Positions 23,501-38,941 of a stretch of DNA of 64,000 nt are shown here, piece by piece. The DNA is taken from the NCBI GenBank assembly GCA_034231615.1, contig CM067299.1, positions 11,370,469-11,434,468 on the forward strand, given 5' to 3'. The translations under genes were made by a program, and so were the position numbers. The stretch is from Meghimatium bilineatum (Eukaryota > Mollusca > Gastropoda > Stylommatophora > Philomycidae). The notes under the pieces are model-generated. The model saw only the letters and a program-made list of their open reading frames with translations. It was not told where the DNA came from and ran no database searches. Within the stretch, counting starts at the first letter, position 1, and the number at the start of each line of letters is the position of its first letter.

Positions 23501-26500
23501 CACTAATCTGCTAGGTACATGAAGTGGGCAGCACTAATCTGCTAGGTACATGAAGTGTTCAGCACTAATCTGCTAGGTACATGTAGTGGGCAGCACTAAT
23601 CTCCAAGGTACATTTACATCGATCAAACATTTTAATTTAAGTTCACTAAATTTGATCTCATTTTATTAAACTTTTAATTTGTCTAAACAGCCTTGACCTG
23701 GTTGTTCTTGAAACACCATTACACTCTCCTAAATTTACCTTTTTTTTAACACTGTAGCTATGCAATATCCATTTCCTCTAGACGCCCCTCTGATAATCCT
23801 CTTGCGCGCTCTCTACCTTTCAAAGCTTTGATTATCTATTTCAAATATTAATGTACAAAACACGCTAGAATAAAGTCTGCATGTGCGTTATAAACGTCAG
23901 TTGAAACTCATATTTTTAAAAGTGCGTACAGGCACTGACATCATAATTAACAAGCTGTTTCTCGACATATAGAATTTCGCTGTCAGTTTAAAAAATAAAT
24001 AAACTCAGGTTTAATTCCAATAGTAAATCGTATAGAACACTAAAACAAACAACGTGTATGCAGAAAACTAATAAATGGAAGGAAAAAAGAACAGGAATGA
24101 AATACCCTTGTAAAAGTCGTAACGATATATTGAGTCCAATGGGCGTAGTCCCAGATATGTAACACACAATGAAATAGTTGCACAGATGTTTACGTGAAAC
24201 ACAGAAGAAAGACTGACGTCAGCGTGTTTTACGTCATAGGAGGAATATCTCTTTCTGGTGTTTGTTTGTGAAACGAAATAGTAAAAGCGATGTGAGAAGA
24301 GACACGCCTTTTTCCACCTAGACAAGGAAACGTTAGATGTTATACCAATTCTTGAGACTAACGGGAATTGAACCAGTCCGTTCTACGGCACCAAATCGCC
24401 TAGCAACAATTGCACACGCGTTTTCAGTACTTGACTAACCGCATCTCCAATAAAAGATGCGATTTCATCAAGCCATTCAAATCGTGCACACAAAGTCACC
24501 CGAACGGACCAATCGAGACAAGGACTATTACAACAACAACAAACATCCCGTACAGGTATTGAAATATCCTCAGTAACAACAAACACTTAAAATAACATCC
24601 GTATTAGTTATACAAGGGCCGATAGGTCTTCTTGTAAACATGGATAACATATATAGACAATACAATTTTGCTTCAAATAATTGTTTTTATATACAAGTAA
24701 ATTTAAGTAGGAAGCCAGAGGACAATTTTAAATTTACTTGTATAAACAATTATTTGAAGCAAAATTGTATTGTCTATATATGTTATCCATGTTTACAAGA
24801 AGACCTATCGGCCCTTGTATAACTAATACGGATGTTATGTTATGTGTTTGTTGTTACTGAGGATATTTGAATACCTGTACGGGATGTTTTTTGTTGTTGT
24901 AATAGTCCTTGTCTCGATTGGTCCGTTCGGGTGACTTTGTGTGCACGATTTGAATGGCTTGATGAAATCGCATCTTTTATTGGAGATGCGGTTAGTCAAG
25001 TACTGAAAAACGCGTGTGCAATTGTTGCTAGGCGATTTGGTGCCGTAGAACGGACTGGTTCAATTCCCGTTAGTCTCAAGAATTTTAAAAAATTGTCCTC
25101 TGGCTTCCTACTTAAATTTAGATGTTATACCAAAGCGTGTTGACTTTGTACAATTTTGACCACACGTATTTATCTGGTATTTATTGTGTGTGAAGTAGTT
25201 GCGGAAAAACAGACCCCTTGCATTCTGCATCATGTTAAATATGTCTCTAGTACATTGGTGGCAGAGACGAACTCACACCTACAGTAGTCACTGACAAAAA
25301 CCAACAAGAAAATGTCAGAAACTTTGAATATCTCGGATCAACGATAAACACCACAGGAAATTTCTCAACAGAGATCATAAAGAGATTAGAAATGGCCCAA
25401 CAAAAACATATCTTTCTAATAGCAACATATGAAAGCAATGGAAAAGAAAATATTGGCATTCGAAATGAAAATGTTATAGACAGGCTTTAGGAATATCAGA
25501 TAGAAAGACCAATCAACGAAGACGTCCGTAAAGACATGAACAAAGAAGATGAATAACTCCTGAAAACTATCACAAAAAAGCAAGAAATGTCTTTTGGACA
25601 TATTAACTGACATAATGGTGTAGAAAGATTAATCATGGAGGAAAGAGTTCCTGGAAAGAGTTCCTGGAAAGAGTTCCTGGAAAGAGTTCCTGGAAAGAGT
25701 TCCTGGAAAGAGTTCCTGGAAAGAGTTCCTGGAAAGAGTTCCTGGAAAGAGAAGAAGAGGCAGACCAAGACCGCGACGTACATATGACATATCAAGAACT
25801 TTGAATATGACACTAGAAAAGGCTAGACAGATGCACAGAACCGAGAAACTTACAGAGTGGCAGTGATGACAACGTTCTGTAAAGAGCAGGTCACATAAAT
25901 AGATGTGTCATTACAGAAGAGTCATATCTACTTCTCTGTGTATGTCTACATGATAATAGTGTGCCAGCTTGGAGAGTAACAGTGAATATTTAACATTATA
26001 ATCTGCTTCGCATGTGTGAGAGACGACTGTGCAATGATTACCTGCCATATTCCGTAGAATATCCGAGCAAAGGTTTCCTAAAACAGCGTTGTTACCATTA
26101 TGTATGACATCGTTCTCTCTATGACATTGTTCTCTGTATGACATCGTTCTCTGTATGACATCGTTCTCTCTATGACATTGTTCTCTGTATGACATCGTTC
26201 TCTGTATGACGTGATCTCTGCATGATGTGATATCTGTATGACATCGTTCTCTGTATGACATCGTTCTCTGTATGACATCGTTCTCTGTATGACGTGATGT
26301 CTGTATGGCATCGTTCTCTGTATGACGTGATCTCTGCATGATGTGATATCTGTATGACATCGTTCTCTGTATGACATCGTTCTCTGTATGACATCGTTCT
26401 CTGTATGACGTGATGTCTGTATGGCATCGTTCTCTGTTTGACGTGATCTCTGTATGGCGTGATCTCTGTATGACGTGATCTCTGTATGACATCGTTCTCT

Positions 26501-29500
26501 GTATGACGTGATCTCTGTATGACGTGATCTCTGTATGGCATCGTTCTCTGTATGACATTGGTGTCTGTATGACGTGATCTCTGTATGACGTGAACTCTGT
26601 ATGGCATCGTTCTCTGTATGACGTGATCTCTGTATGACGTGATCTCTGTATGACGTGATCTCTGTATGACGTGATCTCTGTATGACGTGATCTCTGTATG
26701 ACGTGATCTCTGTATGGCATCGTTCTCTGTATGACGTGATCTCTGTATGGCATCATTCTCTGTATGACGTGATCTCTGTATGACGTGATCTCTGTATGGC
26801 ATCGTTCTCTGTATGACATTGGTGTCTGTATGACGTGATCTCTGTATGACGTGAACTCTGTATGGCATCGTTCTCTGTATGACGTGATCTCTGTATGACG
26901 TGATCTCTGTATGACGTGATCTCTGTATGACGTGATCTCTGTATGACGTGATCTCTGTATGACGTGATCTCTGTATGGCATCGTTCTCTGTATGACGTGA
27001 TCTCTGTATGGCATCATTCTCTGTATGACGTGATCTCTGTATGACGTGTTCTCTGTATGGCATCGTTCTCTGTATGACGTGATCTCTGCATGACATCGTT
27101 CTCTGTATGACACGTTCTCTGTATGGCATCGTTCTCTGTATGACGTGATCTCTTCATGACATCGTTCTCTGTATGTCATATTTCTCGGTATGATATTAAG
27201 AGTATAACGGACTCAGTTTTAAATTCACCAAGATACACTGAAGCCGATATCATATAGAGAATGCAGAAGAAAATAAAAACGAATGTTGTGTTATTCTAAG
27301 AAATGTGTCTTTCTCAGCCCGCGAGAAATGGCATCCATACACATGTTTGATTTCTTCGTTTCGTGGCATGTTCTGTTCCCTTCTCAGACATGAATTCAGG
27401 TGAAACGTAACTAACTACCATCATGTTCACACAAGACAATTTAAGCATCTTAGTTACCCTCTGCAAGGAGATATCTCGTAATAAAGATAGTTGTGTTATT
27501 TTAAAACGTACACACTATGAATATAATATTGACTACGCTGATAAGGAAGCATGTTAGTCTAGGGGTAATGATGGGAGTCCCATACACACACAAAATTAAA
27601 GAAAGAACGGTTAGCTCCATAAACTCAGAATGTCGATTATTCCTTAAAGCAATTATTGCGCATTGCTTTATCGACATTATCGTTATTAAAGAACGATTTA
27701 AATTATATTTAGATAGTTTGTGATAATACAAGTCGCGAGGAAGAGTTTGAGGGCAAAATTCATTGCAAAATAGAGTGGCTCTATCATTAAAGAGAAGTGT
27801 TAGGTTAACTCTGAAAGTTGAAGAGAGATAAGTGTACAGAACAGTCAAATCAATAGTAGGAAAACCAAATATAATATAGAAAAGAACTTATTCGTTACAA
27901 GATGTTGTGTTTCGTAAATTAATATTTACAGATGATGATTCGGAGGTGAAACACCTGTAATGCAAGAATAAAAAAGATTGTGAAATGTTTCTGTACATGT
28001 ATTGTGTGTACATGAATTGTGTTTACATGTGTTGTATGTGCATCTGTTGTGTATACATGTGTTGTGTGTACATGTGTGGTGTGTACATGTGTTGTGTGTA
28101 CATGTGTTGTCTTGTGTGATCCATGTACACATAATGCTGATTTTATTAAAGGTGGTTTATTTTAGTGTGTCGGTTCTGTTTCTTATATTTGATTAGGAAC
28201 CCACGATATTGCAGTCTGGGCATACACCTAGGTGCACAGTCTTCCGCAGAAGATATTGAATAATCTTATGTTTAATGTTATATTGTCTTACTCGCTGACC
28301 TACTGCTCATTCTTCTTAACAAGTGTTACGGCCCCGGCTATCTTCAGTGGGTTCAGAAACAATTTGGTGGGGGGGGGTGAGAAGCGATCAGGCGGTCAAG
28401 TGTTCGGTAGGTCCTTATAGAAGAAGTTCATTATAAAAATAGTTATTTTCGTATTTTTTGTGATAGATTTTGTAATATATTTTATTGTGTTTTAATTAAT
28501 ACAGTATGATTCTTACTAATATAGTGCAATCTCTTAATATGTATTCAGAATGTTCATATTTAAACCATTGTGTGAATCTATTCATATTTAAACCATTTTA
28601 TGAGTCTATGCATATTAAAACCGTTGTATGAATCTATACATTTTTAACTATGAATGGTTAAAATAAGACTATGAATGGTTAAAATGAGACTATGAATGGT
28701 TAAAATGAGACTATGAATGGTTAAAATGAGACTATGAATGGTTAAAATGAGACTATGAATGGTTAAAATGAGACTATGAATGGTTAAAAAGAAACTATGA
28801 ATGGTTAAAAGTACTTTCAATGACATGAGGAAAAGATTGATTTCTAAACAAATTATAAACAAGCTAAAATAAATTGGAATTATAAAGTGCTATATCTTTT
28901 CTATATTAAAGTATGTCTCGGAAACTTGGACAACAAACAAACAACTTGAAAACGGAAGTGGTACGTTTGAGATGTGGAAGTAAAGAAGAATATGGAGAAT
29001 ATCATGGAAAGAGAAGAAAACAAGCAACAAGGTTATAACAGCACTTCGTATGACGAATAAATTATTAAAGGAAATCAATTAAAGATCAAAGAAATAAAAT
29101 TGTTTCGATATATTAAAAAGTATGTCACCTTGTTTGAGGACCTTACATGAGCATAAAATCGATACATGACTAATATCAAGTAGGCAGATTTACAAGTGAT
29201 AGAATATTATCACCAGATGGGCAGGTTGCAGTCTAACAGAGTGCACCACCAAGACAAGAGACAGGGGAAGTTGGAGTCTGTTGTAACCAACCTTCTTTTC
29301 GGAGATGGCACTTGATGATGATGATGAATTAATACTATTTTAGTGTGTGTGGGTGCAGTAATGCTATGTTTCGAATAGTTAGTGGGTATGTGTGTGTGTA
29401 TGTGCATGCAGTAAAGCTATATTTTCGAATATTTAGTGTGTACGTGTGTGTGTATGTGTTCGAATAGTTAGAATATCTGCGGTAGTCAGAACTAGCAGTT

Positions 29501-32500
29501 CCACAAAGGAAAAAAAACGGATGATATCAGAGCAAGTGATTGCTCAATTTATTTACATATGCTAATGTATAAGGAGAAGCGGTAGCATAGTTGTTGTCAT
29601 CAAGTTACAGCGTGCCAGGTTCGAAATCACGTCCGGACAAAAAAAATCCGGGTTGTGATTTCTCTCTTTACACGATCACTCCTCCAGTCGACTCGGCTGT
29701 AATTGAGTACCTGAAGCATGAGTTAGGAAAGGTAACAACAGCAAGAAAGGGAACTGGCCACACCACCTAATAGTTGCTGCGGCTAACTTCTAAGAGTTAC
29801 CTTCTACCCCAACGACAGATGTCATTGCACCTACCTTTACATTTTTTTATGTATTAAGACAATGCGAAGACTACAATAATATCTACACACAAGCGATTAT
29901 AATAAGACAATGCAAAGACTATAATAATATCTACACACATGCGATTATATAAATCTTCAATATATATGTCCTATTAGATTTTCAGAAGGGTTTAGTGCAG
30001 AGAGCAGAGATGCATTGTGTCAACGTTGCATTTACATCAGTAGCAAGACACATCTGAATTTCCACGGTAAAAAAGCTTTAATCCTTATCGATAACCAATA
30101 TATAATCCCCATCAATACATCAATATATAATCCCCATCAATACATCAATAATTAATTCCCATCAACAAACCAATATATAATCCCCATCAACAAACCAATA
30201 TATAATCCCTATCAACAAACCGATATATAATCTCCATCAATAAATCAATATATAATCCCCATCAACAAACCGATATATAATCCCCATCAACAAACCGATA
30301 TATAATCCCCATCAACAAACCAATATATAATCCCCATCAACAAACCAATATATAATCCCCATCAACAAACCGATGTATAATCCGAACATATCAGGTATGA
30401 ACAGCCAAGGACATTTTTGCTGTAGATACTATGCTTTTTATATATGCTCTGTTGTCACAAGTTGACACCACAGGAGTAAAACATTTGCTGTTTTATTACA
30501 CCAAATCCAGTTTGCTGTTTTCTTAGACCTACTCTATTATGCTGCGTTTGTTACACCTACTCCAGTTTGCTGTTTTGTTACACCTACTCCAGTTTGCTGT
30601 TTGTTACACATACTCTCTTATGCTGTTTTGTTACAGCTACTCCAGTTTGCTGTTTTGTTACACATACTTTCTTATGCTGTGCTGTTACACCTACTCCAGT
30701 TTGCTGTTTTGTTACACATACTCTCTTATGCTGTTTTGTTACACCTACTCCAATTTTCTGTTTTGTAACGCCTACTCCAGTTTGCTGTTCTGTTGCACCT
30801 AATCCAGTTTACTGTTTTGTTACACCTACTCTATTATGCTGTTTTGTTACACCTTTTCTATAATTCTTTTTCGTTACACCTACTCAATTATGCTGTTTCG
30901 TTACACCTACTCTATTATGCTGTTTTGTTACACCTTCTCTATTATGTTGTTTCGTTACACCTACTCTATTATGCTGTTTTGTTACACATTCTCTATTATG
31001 TTGTTTCGTTACACCTACTCTATTATGTTGTTTATCGATTTGTCTTCATTTTAATTCTTCTTTTTAATTTATCTCCCATATTTTGTAATGTGTTTTCTAT
31101 GACTAGTTAGGACACCATTTCTCAATGTAGGCAACATGCACTTTGGGGGGAGGGTGTTCAATCCCTCCTAAACCCTCCCTCTTAACAACTCGGAAGGTGA
31201 TTTTGATATACTAAGAATTTAGCAAACGCTTATGTATCACCTTTCACTTAACGATTTTTTCACAAAATTGTACACGTTTCTCAACAACATAAACAGGAAT
31301 AACGAAAACGAGCGTATTTTTTCTTAAAGTAAAGCTCCCACTGTACTGAACACGTATTTACGCCTCTGGACGTATGTATCTGTTATTATTATGTAGTATG
31401 TGCAGTTATTCAGAAATGTTTCTGGAATATTCATTTTGGGCGTTCCATTTATGATATAGTCTTGACAGCAACAATGTTCTACACAACGGAGGCCTTAGCT
31501 TATTACGTGCATTATATCGGTGATTCTCAGCTTGGGATATTTAGAACCCCCTCGGAGCTGCATCATTTTACTGGGCTGGGGATATCATTAAATATCGTAA
31601 ATTAACGCGGTCACGAACAAGCTTGTAGATAAACTTCACCCCCCACTACCAAATCGGGATTTCGTACTAGCATGCAAAGCATAAAGCGGGAAATCCCTCT
31701 CCCACAATAGATTTTCCGTAAAAGATCATACAAAATTAGCGGGAAACCCCTTTCTCACAATGGATTTTCCGTAAAAGGCCATACAAAATTATCTAGTAAA
31801 TGAAGAAATGTATTACGAATATAAAGAAATTACCTTTTTTTCTAGGTAAATCATTTCACCCCCTCTCCCTTCTTTTTACCGAAGTTACATCTTCTGTCTG
31901 ACTCTCTTCGTGGACACAGAAATGTAATTATTTGAATCATATGTATTCTATAGTATAAGGGAAACAATCAGTAGCTCTCTGTTAACATCTCACGCAAATG
32001 TTTCGTGAATTTAACACGAAGACGGACCATATTTGATACCTTTATAGCACTGAAAATTTGCCAGTGGGTGGCGTAAAATCTTTAAAGCTCTCCTGTGTTC
32101 CGGCAAAGCTAAACATTGCTATGAATGGGTGACCATTTTACCTCGGACATATGGTCTAACTTGTCATTTAACTGCGATTAATTTGCATGGAATTAACAAC
32201 GTTCAAAAGTATGCAATTTTATTATTTTCGATATGGGGGCTGGATTACGATACACATTTAGTATATGACTCGGACACTGCAGTTAGTTTTCCATGGACTA
32301 TGGGGGATCAATTAGGGATCAAACCAACAATAGAATACATACAGAAACAACAAGTTAAATGGTACGGCCACATAACCAGACAGAAAGAGCAAAGTATTAT
32401 CCAAAAAACACTTAACAAACGATTCGAAAACAGGAGACCTATTGGACACCCTCGTAAAAGGTGGATAGATAGTGTATTAGAGACACTCGGAATAATAACA

Positions 32501-35500
32501 GCAGAGGAGGCAAATAGAATGGCAAAAGACCGTACACTCACTCTCCCCTCAACACCGAAAGGTACATGAGGACAGAAAGAAGAAGAAAAAAAAATGGACG
32601 TTGGTTATTTTTATTAATTTTTTTTTAATTTAGAAGGTCTTTAGTTACGGGCTCATGCTTACCGCTAGGCCTATTAATTATATTTATATATATATTTGGT
32701 GGGATTTGATTCGCAAGAGGAGAAATGTTGTTCTAAATTGTAGGCCTATTCCGAAATGTATCTTTCTATTTTCCTTTGTTTTGTTCTCCCCGGGCAACGC
32801 TAGGCTAAGCTTCTAGTACAATATAAAACCTTGATGAGATGTAACTATTTTAACTATAAATACAATATAAAACCTTGATGAGATGTAACTATTTGAACTA
32901 TAAATACAATATAAAACCTTGATGAGATGTAACTATTTGAACTATAAATATAATATAAAACCTTGATGAGATGTAACTATTTGAATTATAAATACAATAT
33001 AAAACCTTGATGAGATGTAACTATTTGAACTATAAATACAATATAAAACCTTGATGAGATATAACTATTTGAACTATAAATACAATATAAAACCTTGATG
33101 AGATGTAACTATTTGAACTATAAATACAATATAAAACATTGATGAGATGTATCTATTTGAACTATAAATACAATATAAAACCTTGATGAAATGTAACTAT
33201 TTGAACTATAAATACAATATAAAACCTTGATATGTCACTATTTTAACTATAAATAAAATATAAAACCTTCATGAGATGCCACTATTTGAACTATAAATAC
33301 AATATAAAACCTTGAGATGTGACACACTTTTCACCTACTGTCTATGGAAGAAGATTTATCTTGAAAAAGAGCAAGAGGACAAAAACGGTTAAGATTCATT
33401 GTCTCAATTATCGGCAAACAATTATATTGCGACGATGAAAATATTGTACTGATGTCGAAAATAAATGGTTGAGACATCTAGAGAATACAGGGCAAAGTGG
33501 GAGGAATTATGCAATAGCATGTTGAGGAGTTAACGTAAAGTAAAGTAAAGATGTAGAGGATTGACTTCACTGTACCCGGTTTCCCATATGTACTCCGTTA
33601 CTCTCAACGAAGTAGCTCTCATAACAAGTAACCCCGTAGCTGTGAAGAGAGAAACAATTTAAATAGCAATAGACAATGTGCTCAGAGTGTGGTTTGTGTG
33701 GATCTCTCCTGCAGATTATTTAATCGGTTTACTTTGTGTTTCAGCAGTCGAGTATTCGAATTCATCACTGGACGCTAGTGCATTTTAAAATTGTTAGTAG
33801 ATTAATTGGAGATCTCTGTTGTGCAGAGCTACGCAGCTTGAAGCTATGAAATTATGTGATGTGAGTGGTACTCACCTCATCCTAGACATGAACGGAGTAG
33901 ATATTGAGTAAGCCATATACAGTGAGGTCAGTCATCTATGCTTTTTCAATCAAAATAGCTCAAACGAGGATTGACTTCATTGTCATTGTATTCGAGTTAC
34001 CCCATATGTACTTCGTCCTTCTCAACGAAGCTATGCAACTGCAAAGTTACCACTTATAGCAAGTAACTCCGTAGCTTCATCTAAAATCTTCAGAGACGGG
34101 GGCGTCTCCGAAAACTCAACTTTATATACAAGGTCCGGAGTAGACCCCGCGACCTCTTTAACACAAGCCAAACAGCTCACTCACTACGCTAAGAATATCT
34201 CCGAACTGTTCAATGTTCCTGCTTCATGTGAATAGGTTGTGATTTATTGCTGATATGTTTTCTGTATCAATGAAAATTGTATTTGTCAGACATTGCGTGA
34301 TATATCTACTGGCTTCGCATATGAGTGGTCCTGGGTTCATTCCCCAGCTGAGGCGGAAATGTTTTCAGATCGCAACGGCTCCCAGGTCGACCCAGCCTTA
34401 AATGGGTACTGGATTAATCCGGTAAGTAAAGACTGCGAGGGAGAGGAGATGGCTACCGCCCTCATTTGCAGAGCCTGTGAAATGTGAGATCGCTAACATC
34501 TCACACCCCTACGGCATTAATACATGCTATGGGTTACTTTACTTACTATTTTAAAGTATATTTTATATATTAATTACTTTCTGAATACTAGTATTTATAT
34601 TATTATATTAATACTAATCGTATTCTACAGCTCAAATTTTGCTATCTTATTAACAAATAGCAATCATATATTCCTGCTTATAATCTTTAACTGTAAAAGT
34701 ATTTACTAAACAGTTTCTATGTTTTTCCTGACAGTATTGGTATGACTACCAGCTGGTCTGGGAAAAAGATGATTATGGTGGAATATGTATGATCAAGATC
34801 AGTCACACTCACGTATGGGTGCCGGATATTGTGCTTTTCAACAAGTAAGTGTTTCCTAACTAAAATTTATAATAATAATAGTAATAGTAAAATCATTAGT
34901 AATAACAATAGTAATAGTAACAACAGTAGGGGCCAAATAGTAATATTAAAAATTGTAATAATAACACTAGCAATAATAATCATAGTAATAACGATATTAC
35001 TATTAATAACAGTAATAATAGCAATGATAATAACAATAATAATAATAATAGTAGTAGTAGTAGTAATATGGTAATAATAATAATTATAGTCATAGTAATA
35101 ATAGTTTAAAAAAAATAAATGAAGCAAATAATGTAATAATAATAATAATAATAATAATAATGATTTAATGATTGTAATAATAATATTTCCCAGAAGAAGC
35201 CCGGGGTTGTGGATTCTACAGAATACAGAACAATAAGTTTATTGAGCAACATAACCACAATAAACCCCCAGATAATACATGAACGAATTAACAACAAGGG
35301 ATACTAAAGTCGGTGACGAACAATTCGTTTCAGTAAAAGCAAAGCAAACAGCTATATACAGTACCCAACTATTGATAGATAAATACATGAAAGTAAAGTG
35401 CGGGTGGGAGGGAGCCCAGAGGGCACAGGAAGGGTACAGCAGGGTAGGGTAAGGACTAAATGTCAAGAAATACAAAAATAGGTAGGTGTGTTACCAAAAT

Positions 35501-38500
35501 GAAACATAAAACAACTTAACAACGAGATACAGAGACAGACGACGGTGCATGCCCCACGGTGCATGCCCCAAACCAAGGGATCGTGTATCGTGGCCAGAGT
35601 CTCTGTCCTTTGATCGTTGTTCCCATAGATGAGCTAGTGTACAGTGCGAGCAATACCCACATAGGGGTTGCGACGTGCGGCTAACTCATCCCTTTATCAT
35701 CTTCGGTTTATGCGACCGGTCTCATTTCCCAACACCTGGCCTACAAGGTACTTGTCGTTGTGGTTGTGACCTTGGTCCATCTTCCGTCACATTTTATTGG
35801 AACCTCTGCTACACCGACCTCCTTTTACTACGACACTGTGGACAGATGACCCTTACTTTGTCACCTACGACGCTACGACCCTCCACTTCCTCACATGATT
35901 TGGCTGTAACTCCGGGTCTGCCTCCTCCCGCTATGGTCTTCTTTTCCTGTCTCCTTATTCCCTATCTTCTCTGGTGCCCTTATCTCCGGCACCCTCTTCC
36001 TATGTCTCGCTATATCAGCCTGATACCATCTCACGACGTGCTTCCCCGTGATAGTCCCATACCCTCCCTTGTTGTACCCTCCCTGTGTCCTCTGGGCTCC
36101 CTCCCACCCGCACTTCACTTTCTTGCGTGACGTATCTCCGTCTAGGGGATTTCGTCGATCCATCACGTCCTTTTTTTTTTTTTTTTCCTCTGCATTTGTC
36201 TTATACTCTGTCATCTTTCTCTATGGCTACTTACTTACGCCCCTATACTCTCATCAGTTGGTATGCGCTGTGACCAAACCAGGATATTGTCTTTTCCATT
36301 GTTCCACCTTTCGCGGGTGTGTTTTCTTTTCACTTCGGCGCCTCGGGTACCGTCTATTACTGTGGCATGTCTTTATTTTTCTAACCTGTACAAATACGTG
36401 CTATCTTGACCCTTGACAGGAATCTGACTTTCACTGTCCATTCTTTACTTCGTTGCCATTATGCGTGTGCTCATTCACATGGGAGGACCATATACCTGTC
36501 GCTGCATCAGTTAAGTTATTTTACTACTATTTTATTCTCATATATCACAATTATCTGCTCATATTCTCTTCCTGCTGTTTGCTCATTCTCTTCTGTTCCT
36601 GCCGTTTTTGGCCTCTTTCTCTCTCCCACCTGATCCCTCGTACCATCTCATTTTGCTCTTCCCTTCATCATGATTGCTTGTCTGTAGCATTCATTCTCTG
36701 TTGCCACTTTTGAGGTGAGTATTTTTATTTTATTTTAATGTAATTTACTTGCTACCATATCTTTTCCTTTGTTCATCTCACATTCTTCAGTCTACTTTCT
36801 CCTCCCTACTTACTACTAACTTCTCCCCATACGTTTTTCTCACCTGTCATGCTTCCACATCTTTTCTTCCCTCATTACCTATCTGCTATTGTCCTCATTA
36901 TAACCCTATGTGTCTCCATGTAAGACTTGTTTTATTGTGGTCATTTCTTTGTCCTGATGAAGGCTTTATAGTCGAAACTTCGTCTGTCTCTGTATCTCGT
37001 TGTTAAGTTGTTTTAATTTTTATTTTGGTAATACACCTACCTTTTTTTGTATATCTTGACATTTTGCCCAGTGTTACCGCAGCCACCTACTTCCTGTGTA
37101 GGGTTGTTACCCTACACTGGTAGTTTTTAATCCCTTTGTCTTTTATACTTTTGGCCGCTTCTGTATTGCAGTATCTTGTCTAGTCTCATCCACCGCTAGT
37201 GCTCCAGTTCAGAGACTGTAACGCCATGCTGTTCTATCCTTAGTGAGACTCTCCCAAGAGCCTAGAGTAGATAGATACAATACATCGATGCAATAAATAG
37301 ATAATATAAATAATTACAGTATATAGATGTAATACACAGATACAATACATAACTACAGTACATAGATGCAATAAATAGATACAATAAATAGATGCAATAA
37401 ATAGATACAATAAATAGATACAATAAATAGATGCAATAAATAGATACAATAAATAGATACAATAAATAGATGCAATAAATAGATGCAATAAATAGATAAA
37501 ATAGATTGATAGAAGACATAAAATATACATTAAGAAAGACACAATAGATACATACAATAGAAGCAATATTTAGAAACAATAGATAGGTACAATGGATGGA
37601 TACAACAGATAGATAAATTATCATAGATGGCTGCTGTAATAGACATCAGAGAGATCATGGGAACATCCCGTGTGTTATGATTGTGACGCATCTTTTATTT
37701 TTTGTAAATATTGTATTTGCGCTTTATTTCTATCAATGACTTGACACATCCGTCTTCAGCGGAAACTACTTTACTTAGTTTTTACTACTTGCTTTCTAAT
37801 GTGTAGGAATTGAGTCATCGCACTGCATACCAGTAAAAGAAACCGTAGTTTAGCAGTTTGTCATACGATCCTGTGAGGGCATGATTTTCTCTTTAGGATC
37901 AATTCCAGTCAAAGCTTCGGTTAAGTATAGTCTTTCCGAGTTTCTATAGCAATATTTTGCTAAATCTCCGAGTAGGACTCGATTCTTAACTTTTGGTCTC
38001 AATATTCGTGTAATCGATTTTCATCCAATCAATATTTACATATAGAATCCTTGCAGTTATTCATACAAAAACATATACTCGATACATCCATACACAACTA
38101 CACATTAACTTGCGAATAATTTTAACACACACGCAATATACACACAAAGATAGGCATTCATAGATGTGTGTGCATATGGCTCCGGTATGTGCAGGTATAT
38201 GATTGCCTGTGTATAGATATAGCTTGATAAACATAATTATATAATTTGAAATAAGAAAGTAATGATTCTTAAAATATATTTTCCACCAAAGAGCAAATAC
38301 TCAACAAGACGAATAAATAAGATAACATGTATTCCATTGAGGTATCAAAGAATTATGTGAATGTTATTATGTAAGAAAGGATATCAGAATCATAACCCGT
38401 TATAACAACTTGGTCCTGAGCTACAAAATATGTATGTTTTTAAAATAAATTCGCTATGTACAGTATACTTATTAAAGAGTAAATATAATTAGGGATTTTT

Positions 38501-38899
38501 AACAGGAATTTTTATAGTGGAATATATGTTATAAAAGGATGCGTCATAAAGGAATTCTGCTGGGGAAAAACAGTATAATGCCTGAGTGTTACCGGGGCCA
38601 ACAGGTGGAGAAAATAATGGCGAGTTACCCGTTATGCAAGTCCGAAGAGACGATTAAGAAAGTTTTGAGGACTGATTTTGACTGTCTTATCCCATAGAAC
38701 CAACTGTAGGACTACTTCTTTGTGCCGCCATGACTTTTATCTTGGGAGAATAATGTGGTAGTTTCCCGTTGCTTTCCACATCCATATGGGGGGATATCCA
38801 TTTATATCCGCTTCCTTTGACAATATTTTATGTCGGGACAAACGGGTGCCCCGCCCTGCCCAGTTGCAGAGCTACCACTTATACCGGTGGCTATCGGTC

Positions 38900-38941
<42 letters not shown>

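Noticed and set aside
25911-27179. 422-codon minus-strand open frame (YRERCH/YRDHVIQR repeats) and overlapping 319- and 99-codon frames
   Set aside because: Pure translation of the 16/17-bp minisatellite; all three frames stay open because the repeat lacks stops.
30539-31110. Cys/Tyr/Leu-rich frames resembling membrane proteins
   Set aside because: Translations of a 27-bp minisatellite; hydrophobicity follows from T-rich DNA.
34293-34487. 64-codon frame just upstream of receptor exon B
   Set aside because: It is the body of a tRNA-derived SINE, whose inverted copy lies at 57505-57712.
35675-36130. 151-codon frame and its neighbours in the C-rich block
   Set aside because: Low-complexity Pro/Leu/Ser text in a repeat with inverted segments; no domain recognised.
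36945-36990. Confident hammerhead ribozyme annotation
   Set aside because: Core and a 4-bp stem II are present but stem I does not pair in the visible sequence, so it is kept only as a hypothesis.
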